NCBI RefSeq assembly: GCF_020342435.1
Contig: NZ_CP080504.1
Location: 883,081 to 947,080, forward strand
Length of the DNA stretch: 64,000 nt
Origin: Candidatus Vallotiella sp. (ex Adelges kitamiensis)
Lineage (GTDB): Bacteria; Pseudomonadota; Gammaproteobacteria; Burkholderiales; Burkholderiaceae
Reading direction: 5' to 3'
Under the pieces are notes generated by a model that saw nothing but the letters and a program-made list of their open reading frames with translations, made no database searches and was not told where the DNA came from. Each line of letters opens with the position of its first letter. Positions within the stretch are counted from its first letter, which is position 1. This document shows positions 10,031-20,927 of this stretch, piece by piece. Made by a program: the position numbers and the translations under genes.

Positions 10031-11041
10031 TCAGGTACAGTGAGATGCATGACCGCCTATAGCAAAAGCCATTGAAATAGCGGCCTCAATCGCGGCTATT
10101 AAACTACCACAATCGGCACGTCCAGTACCCGCTAAGTCGAGTGCCGTGCCATGATCAACGGAGGTTCGTACGATAGGCAATCCTAGTGTAATATTGATAC
10201 TCTTACCAAATGTAGAAAACTTAAGCACTGGTAAACCTTGATCATGATACATTACTAATACACATTCAGCATCGCGTAAGTAGCGTGGATGAAAGAGTGT
10301 ATCGGCTGGATACGGCCCGCGCACCTGGATACCGGATGCGTATGAGCGCTGCACCGCCGGTGTGATTACCTCAATTTCTTCGCGACCTAGATAGCCATTT
10401 TCACCTGCATGGGGATTTAGGCCTGTAACAAGAATGCGAGGCGATGCAATACAAAAACGTGTACGTAAGTCCCTATCAATAATAGCTAAAGTGTCTACTA
10501 GACCGTCAATACTTAATGCGTCAGGCACATCTCGAAGTGACAAATGTGTAGTTGCAAGAGCCACTCGCAGTGGCTGCTTACCGGTTCCAGATAGCATCAT
10601 CACAACACGCGACGCACCAGTACGCTGAGCCAGATATTCGGTATGGCCAGTAAATAGCATGCCAGCGTCGTTAATAATACTTTTTTGAAGCGGCGCAGTT
10701 ACGATGGCGTGGAACATACCATCGAGCGCGCCATCAATAGCCGCATCTAACATTGTGAGCACATAGCGTCCGTTTGCCGCGTCTAACACACCAGCTACAC
10801 TCGGCACACTGAGGGGCACATCGCGCAGTACGATATTCCTCCCCACTCCCGTTGACCATATGGTAGAGTCTACACCTATCTGTTCCGCGCGCTCGATCAG
10901 CAGCCGTCGGTCTCCGAAAACTGTGAAACAAATTTCATGGTGCCAGCGGCTAGTCCCGCATGCAAATACCTCTGCAGTCAGTTCCGGACCGATACCGGCA
11001 GGTTCACCAGTCGTGATGGCAATGCTAATAGGTATTGTCAT
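10031..11041 (-). CDS. pdxA: 4-hydroxythreonine-4-phosphate dehydrogenase
   Basis: An NAD-dependent dehydrogenase of 336 residues in de novo pyridoxal phosphate synthesis. The metal-binding histidines fall at His166 (ATTHLS), His211 (NPHAGENG) and His266 (YHDQGLP), the same numbers as in the E. coli enzyme. N-terminal TTGEPAGIGPE is also conserved. It sits between surA (upstream) and rsmA (downstream), the classical surA-pdxA-rsmA order. Its retention suggests the organism still makes, or helps make, vitamin B6. Confidence 0.95.
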   Translation of the reverse strand: MTIPISIAITTGEPAGIGPELTAEVFACGTSRWHHEICFTVFGDRRLLIERAEQIGVDSTIWSTGVGRNIVLRDVPLSVPSVAGVLDAANGRYVLTMLDAAIDGALDGMFHAIVTAPLQKSIINDAGMLFTGHTEYLAQRTGASRVVMMLSGTGKQPLRVALATTHLSLRDVPDALSIDGLVDTLAIIDRDLRTRFCIASPRILVTGLNPHAGENGYLGREEIEVITPAVQRSYASGIQVRGPYPADTLFHPRYLRDAECVLVMYHDQGLPVLKFSTFGKSINITLGLPIVRTSVDHGTALDLAGTGRADCGSLIAAIEAAISMAFAIGGHASHCT

Positions 11042-11061
11042 GCTCCGTGCCGACAGTCGTC

Positions 11062-12423
11062 TTAGGTTGGTTCATCTAAGTTATATCGTACATATGAGCT
11101 ATCGCACAGCCGAAGAAGCCAGTCTGTATAGACCTGTTCTGCTTTACGCTGGCCAATTATCTGATATACAATTTCCTCTTGTTTCGAAATGAAGCCTTGT
11201 GCCACTCGACGTTCAATTACTTGAACTAGGTGATAACCATAGTTACTATGGATCGGCTGGCTTATTTTGTTATCCTCTAGGTTGTTCATCGCTTGCTCAA
11301 ATTCCGGTACAGTCTCACCCGGGTTAATCCATCCTAAGTCCCCCCCCTGAGACGCCGAACTATCCTGCGAGTAGATACGGGCGAAATTTGCGAAGTCGCC
11401 ACCTGCCTCAATCTGAGATCGCAGTTTCAGTAGTTTCTGCTGTACCGAAAGCTCCGACTGCTTCTCGTTAACTCGGATGAGAATATGCCGAGCATGTGTT
11501 TGCACGAGCTTCGGCATGTCTATGTGGGTATTGCTTGACATCCGGCGATCTATAAGCCGAACGATCTCGAAGCCTTCTGCAGTGCGTAATACCTCTGGAT
11601 TAACCTGTCCCGGCCGCAGCTGAAACGCAGCCTGCGTCATCACTTTAGGTAACGAAGAAACTGGACGGAAGCCAAGATTCCCTCCTTGTAAAGCATCAGG
11701 CGCCTGCGAATTAGCTTTTGCGAGCTGCTCGAAGTCTTTGTTAGACAGTGCGTACTTTAGAAGATCGAGTGCTTTTTCCTGAGCGGCTCTAATTTCAGTT
11801 GGCGACGCGTCCGGCCGGACTTTAATTAGAATATGCTCAAAGCACAAGTCCTGGTCCTGCTGTATACGCCCCATCATTCCATTCTGGCTAGCGATATAAT
11901 CGTGCACTTCTGCATCTGATACTATGATTCTGCTGTTAACTTCTTGATTGTGAAGCTTCGAAAGCATTAACTCATTACGCACATCGGTACTAAATGCCGA
12001 CCAGGTAATACCCTTACTCTCTAGTTGCGCACGGTACTGGGCGAGCGACATATTGTTCACCTGAGCGAGTTGTATTAGTGTGTTTTGTAGCGTCGCATTA
12101 TCAACCACGATGCCGTTATCCCTTGCTTGCTGTAATTGGATATACCCAAGAACCATCTGATTCAGTACCCGTAGTCGCATCTGATGTGGTGCTGGTAATG
12201 GCGCATTCTGATTTTTCAGGCGCCGTGTAATTAACTCCATCTGTAAATCAAGCTCATGGCTCGTTATTACGTCATTATTTACGACTGCAACAATATGATC
12301 TATCTTCTGCGAAATTTGATGCGACGGCAGTGCTTGTGCGTATACGCTGTTAATAAGTAAAAACGTGCATTGAAACAGTGCCGAACGTATCGGCCTTATC
12401 ATTTCTATTGTTACTCCGTTCAA
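11062..12423 (-). CDS. surA: Periplasmic chaperone / peptidyl-prolyl isomerase SurA
   Basis: SurA escorts outer-membrane proteins, including LptD, through the periplasm. The 453 residues begin with a signal peptide whose likely cleavage is after VYA (near residue 29). A second ATG at codon 8 (MIRPIR) may be the true start. After the N-terminal chaperone region come two parvulin domains: one from about FEHILIK (near residue 195) and one from about ARHILIR (near residue 305), each with a GGDLG or GGNLG turn. lptD is 46 bases upstream and pdxA follows by 20 bases. Intact. Confidence 0.95.
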   Translation of the reverse strand: MNGVTIEMIRPIRSALFQCTFLLINSVYAQALPSHQISQKIDHIVAVVNNDVITSHELDLQMELITRRLKNQNAPLPAPHQMRLRVLNQMVLGYIQLQQARDNGIVVDNATLQNTLIQLAQVNNMSLAQYRAQLESKGITWSAFSTDVRNELMLSKLHNQEVNSRIIVSDAEVHDYIASQNGMMGRIQQDQDLCFEHILIKVRPDASPTEIRAAQEKALDLLKYALSNKDFEQLAKANSQAPDALQGGNLGFRPVSSLPKVMTQAAFQLRPGQVNPEVLRTAEGFEIVRLIDRRMSSNTHIDMPKLVQTHARHILIRVNEKQSELSVQQKLLKLRSQIEAGGDFANFARIYSQDSSASQGGDLGWINPGETVPEFEQAMNNLEDNKISQPIHSNYGYHLVQVIERRVAQGFISKQEEIVYQIIGQRKAEQVYTDWLLRLCDSSYVRYNLDEPT

Positions 12424-12469
12424 TTAAAAACTGGCGCGCGTGAAATATAGTTTCCTACTAATTAAAGTT

Positions 12470-14812
12470 TTATTGATAGTCGATAAATCGGCTCTGAGGA
12501 GCAGATAGAGACGGCGCTGGCTCGTAACCTGGTATATTCGTCCGAAATTGTGACTCTAGCTTGTTCTCTATTGTTGAAAAACCCTTGAGTTGCAGTTGTG
12601 CAAGTATCCGTACTCCGGGAAACGCCTGATTCGAAATATTTGTGCTGTTTATGCATTTCTGCAATCCAATACCTAATGACCAGCACTTCGCGTCGTACTT
12701 GAATCCAGTCAACGCGTCAATTAGGCGGTTCTGGATAATGTCATAATTCACCCGAGCAACTCCGTACAGACGGTTTGTAAACGGCCACTGCGCCGAGACT
12801 ACTAACTGGTTGATCGGTTCGTAAGACAGCTGTGTATTCGAGCGCGTATACCAGTACCTCGCGTTCAGCACGCGACGCTCCGCTGGTTTCCATGAAAACC
12901 CGAGGGTCGTTTGCATGAGTCGATTGGTACTCTGACTATACTGGAAGGACTGTTCAGTCGAAAAACTGTCGCCGATCTTAAATGAGGAGCCAACAATCAC
13001 ATCGGAGTGCGGGGTCTGCGCTGCTAAACGAGATGGCGTGAATACTACGCGTTGGTTTCTGAAAAAATATTGCTGTGCGATCACGAAGCATGCCCGTTTC
13101 TCTCCAGATTCCGCATCTATAAAACATGATGTGAGTGCTGCAGTCAGCCGATTTGCATCGGCAATGCGATCATTGCCGATGAAACCCCGCTCTGTAAAAA
13201 TCTGAGTCAGACTAAAATCTGCCTCGGCGGTATCAAAAAATGGTACAAACTGCTGATTTCGGTACGGTGTATACACATAGTACAGGCGCGGTTCTAAAGT
13301 CTGAATGTAGTCCCGGCTAAAGAGGCGAAGGCTGCGATTTAATATTAAGCCAGAGTCGAGGCTTAGTGTCGGTATATTGATATTGAAACTCTTTAACTGG
13401 CTACTATCTGTGTTAACGTCTGTCGTAGACAAATCATATAATGCAAAATGCCACTGTATTTTAGGTGTAAAAAAGTAGCCGGGTCGCACAATTGGATATA
13501 AAACGTAAGGGTTAAGAACAAAGCGAGCACCCTCCGCTGCACCAGTTGTGTTAACTAAAAAACAAGTTGCGTCAACTTCAGCGCCGAAGTCTAGTCCACC
13601 AATGTTATAGCGACTGTACTTCATATTTATCTGTGGTACACGGCCATATGGTGCTATCGATGATCGAAACGTCTGCCAGTTCTGCCAGCGTAGAAATGTA
13701 GACCATGGTCCGCTGTTGTAAGTTAAACCAACCTCCTGCTGATATAAAATCTGAGCGCGCAATAGGAACGAATTGCTCAACGCAAGATCCTCTAGATAGG
13801 TCTTATCGGACACTCGGTTATAATAAATATACCCACCAAAACCATTGCCAAAGTTCTGGATATGGTTGAAAAACACATTGTAACGACTAGTGTTCATGAT
13901 ATAGTCATGCGGCAGATACTCGACGAGGAAATTACTCGAGTAGGCTGGGGATGAGTAGTGAAAATTAGATGCAATTAGTACACCACGCTGCGACATAATA
14001 CAGGGCGTAAGCACCAGATCATAATCAGGTGTAATATTGAAAGAATACGGCATCGATATCATGATGCCAGCTCTCGAATTTATCGAGACATGCGGTATCG
14101 TGAAACCGCTGTGGCGGTTTTTAGAGAGCGAAAACAACAGCCAAGGACTAGCAAAAATAGGAACACCTTGGAAGAACAACACACTATTGCGTGCAATACA
14201 CAGATCCGTCTTGATATCTATGCTAAATCGCGTAGCCTTCACATACCAATCTGGATCACTGTCGCACGGGCATGCTGTATAGGTACCATGGTGCACTACC
14301 AGATGTGTATCGTCAATTATGTCGATCTTGTCGGCTGAACCAGAGCCACCAGTTAGATAAAAATAGTACTTTGGCTTCATGATATAGCCAGTAGAGGATC
14401 CTATTTTTAAGTGGGCATCCGATCCAGAGAATTCATTATCATTGTTGATAATATGCACATTCCCAAATGCCTCAGCGAGATCGGCCTCTGCGTTGTAATA
14501 GATTGAATCAGCTTTTATAACTGACATATAGCGCCGCAATTCAGCATTACCCTCGAGTAATGAGTCATGACCCACTGTGCCTCTAGCCATCTCACTCAAC
14601 CCGAACATTGTGGGTAGTGCACCTGATGGCAAAGTATGCTTTTCAAGCTGAGGTGCGATACGCAGTTCCCGGGGAACATCCAACTGAGTCGGCGGTGTGC
14701 TTATATTTATCAATTGGGCATGAGAGAGCGCTGAAAAAAATCCCGGCACCGCGAGCAACGCAGCGGTGCGTATCAGGCGAGGTACATGTCTTAAATTAAG
14801 GACTGATGACAA
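12470..14812 (-). CDS. lptD: LPS-assembly protein LptD (outer-membrane beta barrel)
   Basis: LptD with LptE inserts LPS into the outer leaflet. The 780-residue protein has a signal peptide (likely cut after SHA, residue 32), an N-terminal OstA-type beta-jellyroll (about residues 100-230) that receives LPS from LptA, and a long aromatic-rich region of alternating strands forming the barrel. Cysteines remain in TACPCDSD, in the loop GEKRACF and in AKCWSLGIG near the C-terminus, which could form the inter-domain disulfides. It heads the lptD-surA-pdxA-rsmA cluster. Full length; no damage seen. Confidence 0.95.
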   Translation of the reverse strand: MSSVLNLRHVPRLIRTAALLAVPGFFSALSHAQLINISTPPTQLDVPRELRIAPQLEKHTLPSGALPTMFGLSEMARGTVGHDSLLEGNAELRRYMSVIKADSIYYNAEADLAEAFGNVHIINNDNEFSGSDAHLKIGSSTGYIMKPKYYFYLTGGSGSADKIDIIDDTHLVVHHGTYTACPCDSDPDWYVKATRFSIDIKTDLCIARNSVLFFQGVPIFASPWLLFSLSKNRHSGFTIPHVSINSRAGIMISMPYSFNITPDYDLVLTPCIMSQRGVLIASNFHYSSPAYSSNFLVEYLPHDYIMNTSRYNVFFNHIQNFGNGFGGYIYYNRVSDKTYLEDLALSNSFLLRAQILYQQEVGLTYNSGPWSTFLRWQNWQTFRSSIAPYGRVPQINMKYSRYNIGGLDFGAEVDATCFLVNTTGAAEGARFVLNPYVLYPIVRPGYFFTPKIQWHFALYDLSTTDVNTDSSQLKSFNINIPTLSLDSGLILNRSLRLFSRDYIQTLEPRLYYVYTPYRNQQFVPFFDTAEADFSLTQIFTERGFIGNDRIADANRLTAALTSCFIDAESGEKRACFVIAQQYFFRNQRVVFTPSRLAAQTPHSDVIVGSSFKIGDSFSTEQSFQYSQSTNRLMQTTLGFSWKPAERRVLNARYWYTRSNTQLSYEPINQLVVSAQWPFTNRLYGVARVNYDIIQNRLIDALTGFKYDAKCWSLGIGLQKCINSTNISNQAFPGVRILAQLQLKGFSTIENKLESQFRTNIPGYEPAPSLSAPQSRFIDYQ

Positions 14813-15078
14813 ATTCTTTTGATCGAGCTATGTTGGTCTGCATAGATGCAATAGACAGAGCCGACACTATATCGGCATAAACGGCCGGCTTAGTAATTTC
14901 TTGGAAGCTATCTACTCCACCCAAAATCCTTACCCTGTGTCAGGCAGTCGCATCAGAAAGTCGTAAATTATTATACGGTAAAACCCTTTCGCATCATCAT
15001 AACTCGCATGATTTGATCCAACTCTTTCACTCCTTCTACTCTCTAGCTGGGCTTGCTTCATTACTGGCTCTATTTGAT

Positions 15079-15087
15079 TAGAGCGGC
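15079..15087 (+). repeat. Copy 2 of the 9-base motif TAGAGCGGC
   Basis: Same nine bases as at 9013, in the dead stretch after lptD. Confidence 0.35.
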
Positions 15088-15337
15088 TTAAGATATTAGG
15101 GTCTGCTTGCTTTTATTATCGGCACAGAAAACTGAGATTAAGGCGACACGTATTAGATTGCTACTTAATATACAGTACAAAGTTAGTGGTGCGAGTTCTG
15201 GCACAAAGAGTATTTTAATGATATGAGCGCTAGCTACTCCTAATGCATACTTCTATATGTATAAAACTATTTACTAGATTGATATAAATGTGCGTGATTA
15301 TAGTAACTAAGACTATTACAAGGTAAAGTCTATCCTG

Positions 15338-15377
15338 GCCGTCTAAAATTAGAACATCGCCCTACGGTTTAGACGGC
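15338..15377. repeat. Inverted repeat, 10-bp stem with 20-base loop
   Basis: GCCGTCTAAA (15338-15347) pairs perfectly with TTTAGACGGC (15368-15377). Just outside, TATCC (15331-15335) can also pair with GGATA (15392-15396), giving an interrupted longer stem. It may be a relic RNA structure or terminator; no T run follows. Confidence 0.5.
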
Positions 15378-15676
15378 AGTCCTTCCCAGGGGGATATACT
15401 GCTGCCCATAAACTTGCTTTTTCAGAAATAAGCGTACTAAAAGATTAGTGCGGGACTAAGGTTAGCTTAATGTCCCAATATCGGTGGCGGGATATATGAA
15501 TATGCACAGATGAATGAGCACTATAGTAGTGTACTACCCTCTAAATCAGAGCTAATGACCCGAAAATATTCGGGCTCTTGTTGACGATATTGGAACCCTA
15601 ATACACTAGATGTTGTCGGGAAGATAGCTCTCAACAGAACAAATAATACTTTATTCAAGCATGATACGGTATGAAT

Positions 15677-15698
15677 GCGCCTCCAAATGAGGAGGCGC
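15677..15698. terminator. GC-rich hairpin GCGCCTCC / GGAGGCGC
   Basis: A perfect 8-bp, GC-rich stem with a six-base loop (AAATGA), unusual in this AT-rich stretch. It looks like the core of an intrinsic terminator of a lost gene, but no U tract follows on either strand. Confidence 0.45.
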
Positions 15699-16485
15699 GA
15701 TAAGATTATGATATGGCATTGTGGGCGCTGACTAACTGGACTGCACTTGCTAGTTTATTCACACGCTGCAGGCGCACCTACGCATTGCGTTAATCGGTAA
15801 GCACAAACAGGATTCAGCGCTAGACGATTCGCGTATTCTTGCGTTGTCGCATGGTAGACTCATGCTACTCGAACCGCTTGTTTAGCCAGTCGAAACAACG
15901 ATAATCAGGCATATCTATATGTCGCACAGAGGTTACTTCGGCCGCACTATAATCGATTGTGTTAAGCAGGGTATACAGCATTCGACTACGCAGTTCACTA
16001 AGGCATATCGTATATGCTTGCACTACTACTTCTTGGTAACACAGCAGACAAACTATGTGCTCGTCTAGTGTTACAATCCAGCGCAAGCTGCACAGGTATG
16101 CTACTATCCGATGTCCAATAGCTAGACGAGTTACTATGTATATTTAGCAACAGTTTACCAATGTACGCGCTGCATACCAAGCACATTGCCTAGGTACACT
16201 CACGGTCTTTCCGGCAGAAAATATATTCTAAAGTCGAATAAATACAATAGATTCGATCTACGAACAACTAGCCTGGATTAGTTACGCCCCGCAACATCCA
16301 AAAGACGCAATTAGAGCGTCTATCTTGAACAAGCAATCTCGGACACATGATATGCTTTCGCTACTGACCAATTATTTGCATGAGCGAGCATAATATTAAA
16401 CAATGTATTCGCGCTAGTCTCGGCACATATTTCTGTGATCTGGATAGATCCCGATCACACGATATCCATCAAATAGAGATATTCC

Positions 16486-16550
16486 GTTTCTAGAAACCTA
16501 TGCTAGAAATCGTTCTAGAATAGTCGCTAGGCGAGCAGTCTCTAGAGACT
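16486..16550. repeat. Cluster of CTAG-centred palindromes upstream of purH
   Basis: Three perfect palindromes lie within 65 bases: GTTTCTAGAAAC (16486-16497), TTCTAGAA (16513-16520) and AGTCTCTAGAGACT (16537-16550). They end about 125 bases before the purH ATG. They could be operator-like sites or chance products of the CTAG-rich composition. Confidence 0.45.
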
Positions 16551-16676
16551 AAGTCTTCGATATTAATCGAGACACGATTTGTAAAAAGCTGAAAGGGTAT
16601 GGCCTGTCATAGCACAGTGTCCGCCTTTTCGAATATTTTTATTCTCGCGTGAGCGTAGATTTAAGGTTTTTTCAAC

Positions 16677-18242
16677 ATGATTAAGCACGCTCTGATTTCT
16701 GTTTCTGATAAAACAGGTATTGTTGATTTCGCTAAAAACTTATGTCAACTTGGCGTTATCTTATTGTCTACAGGGGGAACATCAAAGCTGTTTGCTAGTG
16801 TGGGCTTGCCATTTACTGAGGTAGCCGACTATACGGGATTCCCCGAAATACTCGATGGCCGCGTTAAAACACTACACCCTAAGGTTCATGGTGGCATTCT
16901 TGCAAGACGCAATATACCTGCCCATATAGCTACACTTGATCAGCATGGGATTCTAACGATCGATATGCTTGTAGTTAATCTCTATCCGTTTTCGGAAACC
17001 GTCTCGCGAGAAAAATGCTCATTAGATGAAGCCATTGAAAACATCGACATCGGTGGCTCAACTATGCTTCGCTCAGCTGCGAAAAACCACCGTGATGTAA
17101 CGGTAATCACTGATCCAGCCGACTATGCAGTGATTCTTGATGAAATGCGAGAGCATGGAAATGCAGTCAGCTACATAACCAATTTCCGGCTAGCGACTAA
17201 GGTCTTTACATACACCGCTCAATATGACGGCGCAATTACGAACTACCTAACTAGCCTCAACGAGGATCTGCAGCATGCAACACGTAGTACATATCCAACT
17301 ACGCTGAATCTTTCCTTCACGAAAGTGCAGGACCTGCGCTATGGGGAAAACCCGCATGAAAGTGCAGCGTTCTATCGCGACCCGCAATCGGCTAAAAGCT
17401 CTCTAGCGAACTATCGGCAACTGCAAGGTAAAGCACTGTCCTACAATAATATTGCTGATGCCGACACTGCATGGGAATGCGTTAAGGCATTTGATATCCC
17501 AACATGCGTGATTATCAAGCATATGAACCCGTGCGGGGTCGGCGTAGCGATGACGCCATACGACGCCTACGCTAAAGCGTGTCAGACTGATCCAACTTCT
17601 GCATTCGGCGGCGTTATAGCGTTTAATCGAGAAATTGACGAGGCAACAGCGCGGGAGGTTTCCAGTCAATTTGTTGAAGTTCTACTTGCGCCCTCTTTGA
17701 CAGATTCAGCACGCCAAGTATTTACCGAAAATCGGAACTTACGCATTCTTCAGATACCGCTAAGTAATACAGCTAACGCGTATGACTTAAAGCGTGTCGG
17801 AGGTGGCTTATTAGTGCAGTCACCGGATATAAAGAATGTGCAGCCGCATGAGTTACGCGTAGTCACGAAACGGCATCCAATTTCTAAAGAAATGGATGAC
17901 CTGTTATTCGCCTGGCGTGTCGCAAAGTTTGTTAAGTCTAATGCGATAGTATTTTGCGCGAATGGTATGACTCTGGGTATTGGTGCGGGTCAAATGAGTC
18001 GCGTTGATTCAGCTCGCATTGCTGGCATTAAGGCGAAAAGTGCAAATCTCTCATTGAGAGGCTCAGCGGTTGCCTCTGATGCATTTTTTCCATTTCGAGA
18101 TGGGCTTGATGTCGTCGTTTCAGCTGGCGCGACCTGTGTTATTCAACCTGGCGGCTCGATGCGCGATAATCAGATAATTGCAGCAGCTAATGAGTATAAT
18201 ATTGCGATGGTTATTACTGGCATACGACATTTCCGTCACTGA
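16677..18242 (+). CDS. purH: Bifunctional AICAR transformylase / IMP cyclohydrolase
   Basis: Catalyses the last two steps of de novo IMP synthesis. The N-terminal cyclohydrolase (MGS-like) domain covers about residues 1-145 and contains LSTGGTS and [13 protein letters not shown]. The transformylase domain follows, with Lys281-His282 in KHMNPCGVG and a C-terminal FFPFRDG segment. It has 521 residues, the normal family length. TAAGG lies about 11 bases before the ATG. In Burkholderia purH is followed by ruvC as here. Intact purine synthesis capacity is therefore likely. Confidence 0.96.
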   Translation: MIKHALISVSDKTGIVDFAKNLCQLGVILLSTGGTSKLFASVGLPFTEVADYTGFPEILDGRVKTLHPKVHGGILARRNIPAHIATLDQHGILTIDMLVVNLYPFSETVSREKCSLDEAIENIDIGGSTMLRSAAKNHRDVTVITDPADYAVILDEMREHGNAVSYITNFRLATKVFTYTAQYDGAITNYLTSLNEDLQHATRSTYPTTLNLSFTKVQDLRYGENPHESAAFYRDPQSAKSSLANYRQLQGKALSYNNIADADTAWECVKAFDIPTCVIIKHMNPCGVGVAMTPYDAYAKACQTDPTSAFGGVIAFNREIDEATAREVSSQFVEVLLAPSLTDSARQVFTENRNLRILQIPLSNTANAYDLKRVGGGLLVQSPDIKNVQPHELRVVTKRHPISKEMDDLLFAWRVAKFVKSNAIVFCANGMTLGIGAGQMSRVDSARIAGIKAKSANLSLRGSAVASDAFFPFRDGLDVVVSAGATCVIQPGGSMRDNQIIAAANEYNIAMVITGIRHFRH

Positions 18243-18304
18243 CGCCGAGTAAGTTTTACGATGCAAGCTGCATTTAGATAATGCTAATCAATTATAGTGG
18301 TAGT

Positions 18305-18847
18305 ATGAGAATAATTGGAATTGATCCGGGATTACGCATCACTGGATTTGGTATTATCGACAAGCATAAAGACATACTTACCTATGTAACTAGCGGGGTT
18401 ATTCGCACTACGAATGCTGACCTACCGAGTCGGTTAGGTACCATATTCGATGGTGTTGTAACACTAATTCATGAGCATTGCCCTGACCAGGCCGCGATCG
18501 AAAAAATATTCGTCAATGTTAATCCTCAGTCGACGCTTTTGCTGGGTCAGGCACGTGGTGCGGCAATTTGCGGACTTGTAGCTGGCCGTATGCCGATAGC
18601 TGAATATACTGCGTTACAGCTTAAGCAAGCAGTAGTTGGTTACGGACGTGCGACCAAAGACCAGGTACAGAAGATGGTAGCTCGGTTGTTGAACTTGATC
18701 GGCTTGCCCGGTACCGATGCTGCTGACGCTCTCGGTATAGCAATTTGCCACGCACATAGTGGAAAGTTAATAAATACACTCAGCGCGTTTTCATCCATAT
18801 TAACAAAGAAAAGTTGTCGGATACGCCTGGGGCGATTTATAGAATAA
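18305..18847 (+). CDS. ruvC: Holliday junction resolvase RuvC
   Basis: A 180-residue endonuclease that cuts Holliday junctions together with RuvAB. The frame is open from an ATG at 18281, but the family start MRIIGIDPG corresponds to the ATG at 18305, which makes the catalytic residues Asp7 and Glu66 fit. The other two acidic residues lie in [11 protein letters not shown] near residues 138-144. ruvA follows after 62 bases and ruvB after that, the standard order. The C-terminal tail is diverged but the core is whole. Confidence 0.94.
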   Translation: MRIIGIDPGLRITGFGIIDKHKDILTYVTSGVIRTTNADLPSRLGTIFDGVVTLIHEHCPDQAAIEKIFVNVNPQSTLLLGQARGAAICGLVAGRMPIAEYTALQLKQAVVGYGRATKDQVQKMVARLLNLIGLPGTDAADALGIAICHAHSGKLINTLSAFSSILTKKSCRIRLGRFIE

Positions 18848-18909
18848 TCTGGAACACTTTTCATTCTACTATGCACTATACTTGCACACTAACTTTATAT
18901 TGATTTGCT

Positions 18910-19491
18910 ATGATCGGGCGTATTACAGGCATCTTGCTTGAGAAAACCCCACCTCATCTATTAGCTGATTGCAGTGGTATCGGATACGAGATTGACGTGC
19001 CGATGAGCACGTTTTATAACCTACCCGGAATTGGCAGTAAAGTTACGTTATTTACTCAACTAATTGTACGTGAGGACGCGCACCTATTGTATGGTTTTCT
19101 CACGCAACAGGAGCGCCATCTCTTTCGAGAACTACTAAAAATTAGTGGCATTGGAGCTCGCATAGCGCTCGCGGTGCTCTCTGGGATGAGTGTAGTTGAT
19201 CTTTCGCATACGGTTGCATCGCAAGATACTGCCCGCCTAACACGGGTGCCGGGTATTGGCAAGAAAATCGCCGAGCGACTATTGCTCGAGTTGAAGGGAA
19301 AATTGACCAACGATATCAGTATAGTTACCTCGGGTGTATCATCAATCAACTATACGCCGGACATTTTACACGCCCTTATTTCTCTTGGCTATTCTGAGAA
19401 AGAGTCGCTTTCCGCAGTCAAGAATATACCAATTAGCATTGATATATCGGACGGTATCAAACTCGCTTTAAAAGTTTTATCGAAAACATGA
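18910..19491 (+). CDS. ruvA: Holliday junction branch-migration protein RuvA
   Basis: A 193-residue protein that forms a tetramer on Holliday junctions and recruits RuvB. Domain I (OB fold, residues 1-64) starts MIGRITG. Two helix-hairpin-helix motifs follow, seen as [10 protein letters not shown] and [20 protein letters not shown]. The C-terminal domain III (about 145-193), which contacts RuvB, includes [11 protein letters not shown]. It lies between ruvC and ruvB. Complete. Confidence 0.95.
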   Translation: MIGRITGILLEKTPPHLLADCSGIGYEIDVPMSTFYNLPGIGSKVTLFTQLIVREDAHLLYGFLTQQERHLFRELLKISGIGARIALAVLSGMSVVDLSHTVASQDTARLTRVPGIGKKIAERLLLELKGKLTNDISIVTSGVSSINYTPDILHALISLGYSEKESLSAVKNIPISIDISDGIKLALKVLSKT

Positions 19492-19561
19492 ACTTTATTC
19501 TAGGTGAGTATAACTACAGCACACTAGCATAAATAATGGCTGTATGCAGTACAATCGATAC

Positions 19562-20578
19562 ATGATCGAAACTGATAAAATTGTCTCAAAGCGCCTGATT
19601 TCAGAAATCCCTGCGTCGCCTAACGAAGAAATATTCGAACGAGCTTTACGCCCGCAGCTCTTAGCTGAATATATTGGGCAAGAAAAAGTTTGCATGCAGC
19701 TCGAGATTTTTATCGAAGCGGCAAAGCGTCGCTCAGAAGCGCTTGATCATGTACTACTATTTGCTCCACCAGGGCTAGGAAAGACTACACTTGCACATAT
19801 AATAGCTCGAGAAATGGGCGTCAACCTACGCCAGACATCAGGGCCAATACTTGAACGAGCCGGCGACTTAGCTGCGCTATTGACCCATCTTGAGATGAAC
19901 GATATATTGTTTATTGACGAGATCCACCGGTTGTCGCCAGTCGTTGAAGAAATCTTGTATCCAGCGCTTGAAGACTATCAAATCGATATTATGATCGGAG
20001 AAGGGCCGACAGCACGCAGCGTCAAATTAGACCTGAAGCCATTTACACTAGTAGGGGCTACTACGCGTGCTGGCATGCTTACTAATCCGCTGCGGGATCG
20101 CTTTGGTATTAGTGCTCGACTTGAGTTTTATACTGCGAGCGAGTTAGCGCGAATCGTCGAGCGATCGGCTTACCTACTGGGTACGAAAATTGAGCCCGAG
20201 GGCGCGCTAGAAATCGCACAGCGTTCGCGTGGTACACCACGTATTGCAAACCGGCTATTGCGTCGTGTACGAGATTATGCTGAAGTCAAGTCTAATGGCT
20301 GCATCACAGCACTAACAGCTGATGCCGGATTGACGATGCTTGATGTTGATCCGGTTGGTTTCGATTTAATGGATCGTAAGTTGCTGGACTCGATCCTTCA
20401 TAAGTTTGATGGCGGACCAGTGGGTTTAGATAACTTGGCTGCCGCCATTGGTGAAGAACGCGACACGATTGAAGATATGGTTGAACCTTATCTGATTCAG
20501 CAGGGCTATCTTCAACGTACGCCACGAGGACGGGTTGCAACATTACTTGCCTATCGTTATTTCGGCCTAGCGAACTAG
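19562..20578 (+). CDS. ruvB: Holliday junction branch-migration ATPase RuvB
   Basis: A AAA+ motor of 338 residues that drives branch migration with RuvA. The frame begins at 19544, but homologues start MIETDK, matching the ATG at 19562. Walker A is APPGLGKTT (68-76), with Ala in place of the usual first Gly, which the P-loop pattern tolerates. Walker B DEIHRLSP, the GATTRAG sensor and the winged-helix DNA-binding end [11 protein letters not shown] are present. The protein ends right after RYFGLAN and so lacks the short extra tail of free-living Burkholderia RuvB. Confidence 0.95.
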   Translation: MIETDKIVSKRLISEIPASPNEEIFERALRPQLLAEYIGQEKVCMQLEIFIEAAKRRSEALDHVLLFAPPGLGKTTLAHIIAREMGVNLRQTSGPILERAGDLAALLTHLEMNDILFIDEIHRLSPVVEEILYPALEDYQIDIMIGEGPTARSVKLDLKPFTLVGATTRAGMLTNPLRDRFGISARLEFYTASELARIVERSAYLLGTKIEPEGALEIAQRSRGTPRIANRLLRRVRDYAEVKSNGCITALTADAGLTMLDVDPVGFDLMDRKLLDSILHKFDGGPVGLDNLAAAIGEERDTIEDMVEPYLIQQGYLQRTPRGRVATLLAYRYFGLAN

Positions 20579-20927
20579 ACGCACATAAGATACATCCATA
20601 ACTTACAGGCCTTACGAACTATCAGACTCTAGTTAGAGAGTGGTAAGCAATATATAGACTGCTTTAAAAATTTGAACAGTAAGATATCGATTATTAGCTA
20701 CTGGTTAACAGTGTAACTGATGATGCCTCAATAGTCAGTATTGCCTCTCTTCTTACGAAGTAAGAATGCTATCAAAACTTGCAAGTATTTAGTCTCTAGT
20801 CGTATATAACTAGCCATGCATACTCTGCTACGCTTAATATTATTAAGCTTTGTGTAATCTGCTATATATACTGCCCCAGTAGATTATTTATCTTATTTCA
20901 AGTTATTATGTTCTTCGAAAATGCGCA
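20579..20927. other. Gene-free stretch between convergent ruvB and tyrS
   Basis: About 350 bases, AT-rich, without a recognised gene. In Burkholderia other genes usually lie here, so this is probably a deletion scar. No terminator with a clear U tract was found. Confidence 0.5.

Larger units (their letters stand above)
14813..16676. other. 1.9 kb gene-free stretch where several Burkholderia genes are missing
   Basis: No intact gene. In Burkholderia the interval between lptD and purH carries a kinase/nucleotidyltransferase pair, pepP, ubiH, dusB and fis. Here I could not read any of them with confidence. A 73-codon frame at 15865-16086 (-) looks meaningless. The stretch contains an interrupted stem (15338-15377), a strong GC hairpin (15677-15698) and a cluster of CTAG-centred palindromes (16486-16550) ahead of purH. 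Confidence 0.6.

Noticed and set aside
14037-14338. + strand open frames inside lptD
   Set aside because: Antisense shadows of lptD without motifs.
15865-16086. 73-codon - strand frame upstream of purH
   Set aside because: No motif on either strand and no homologue I recognise; the region is dead DNA.
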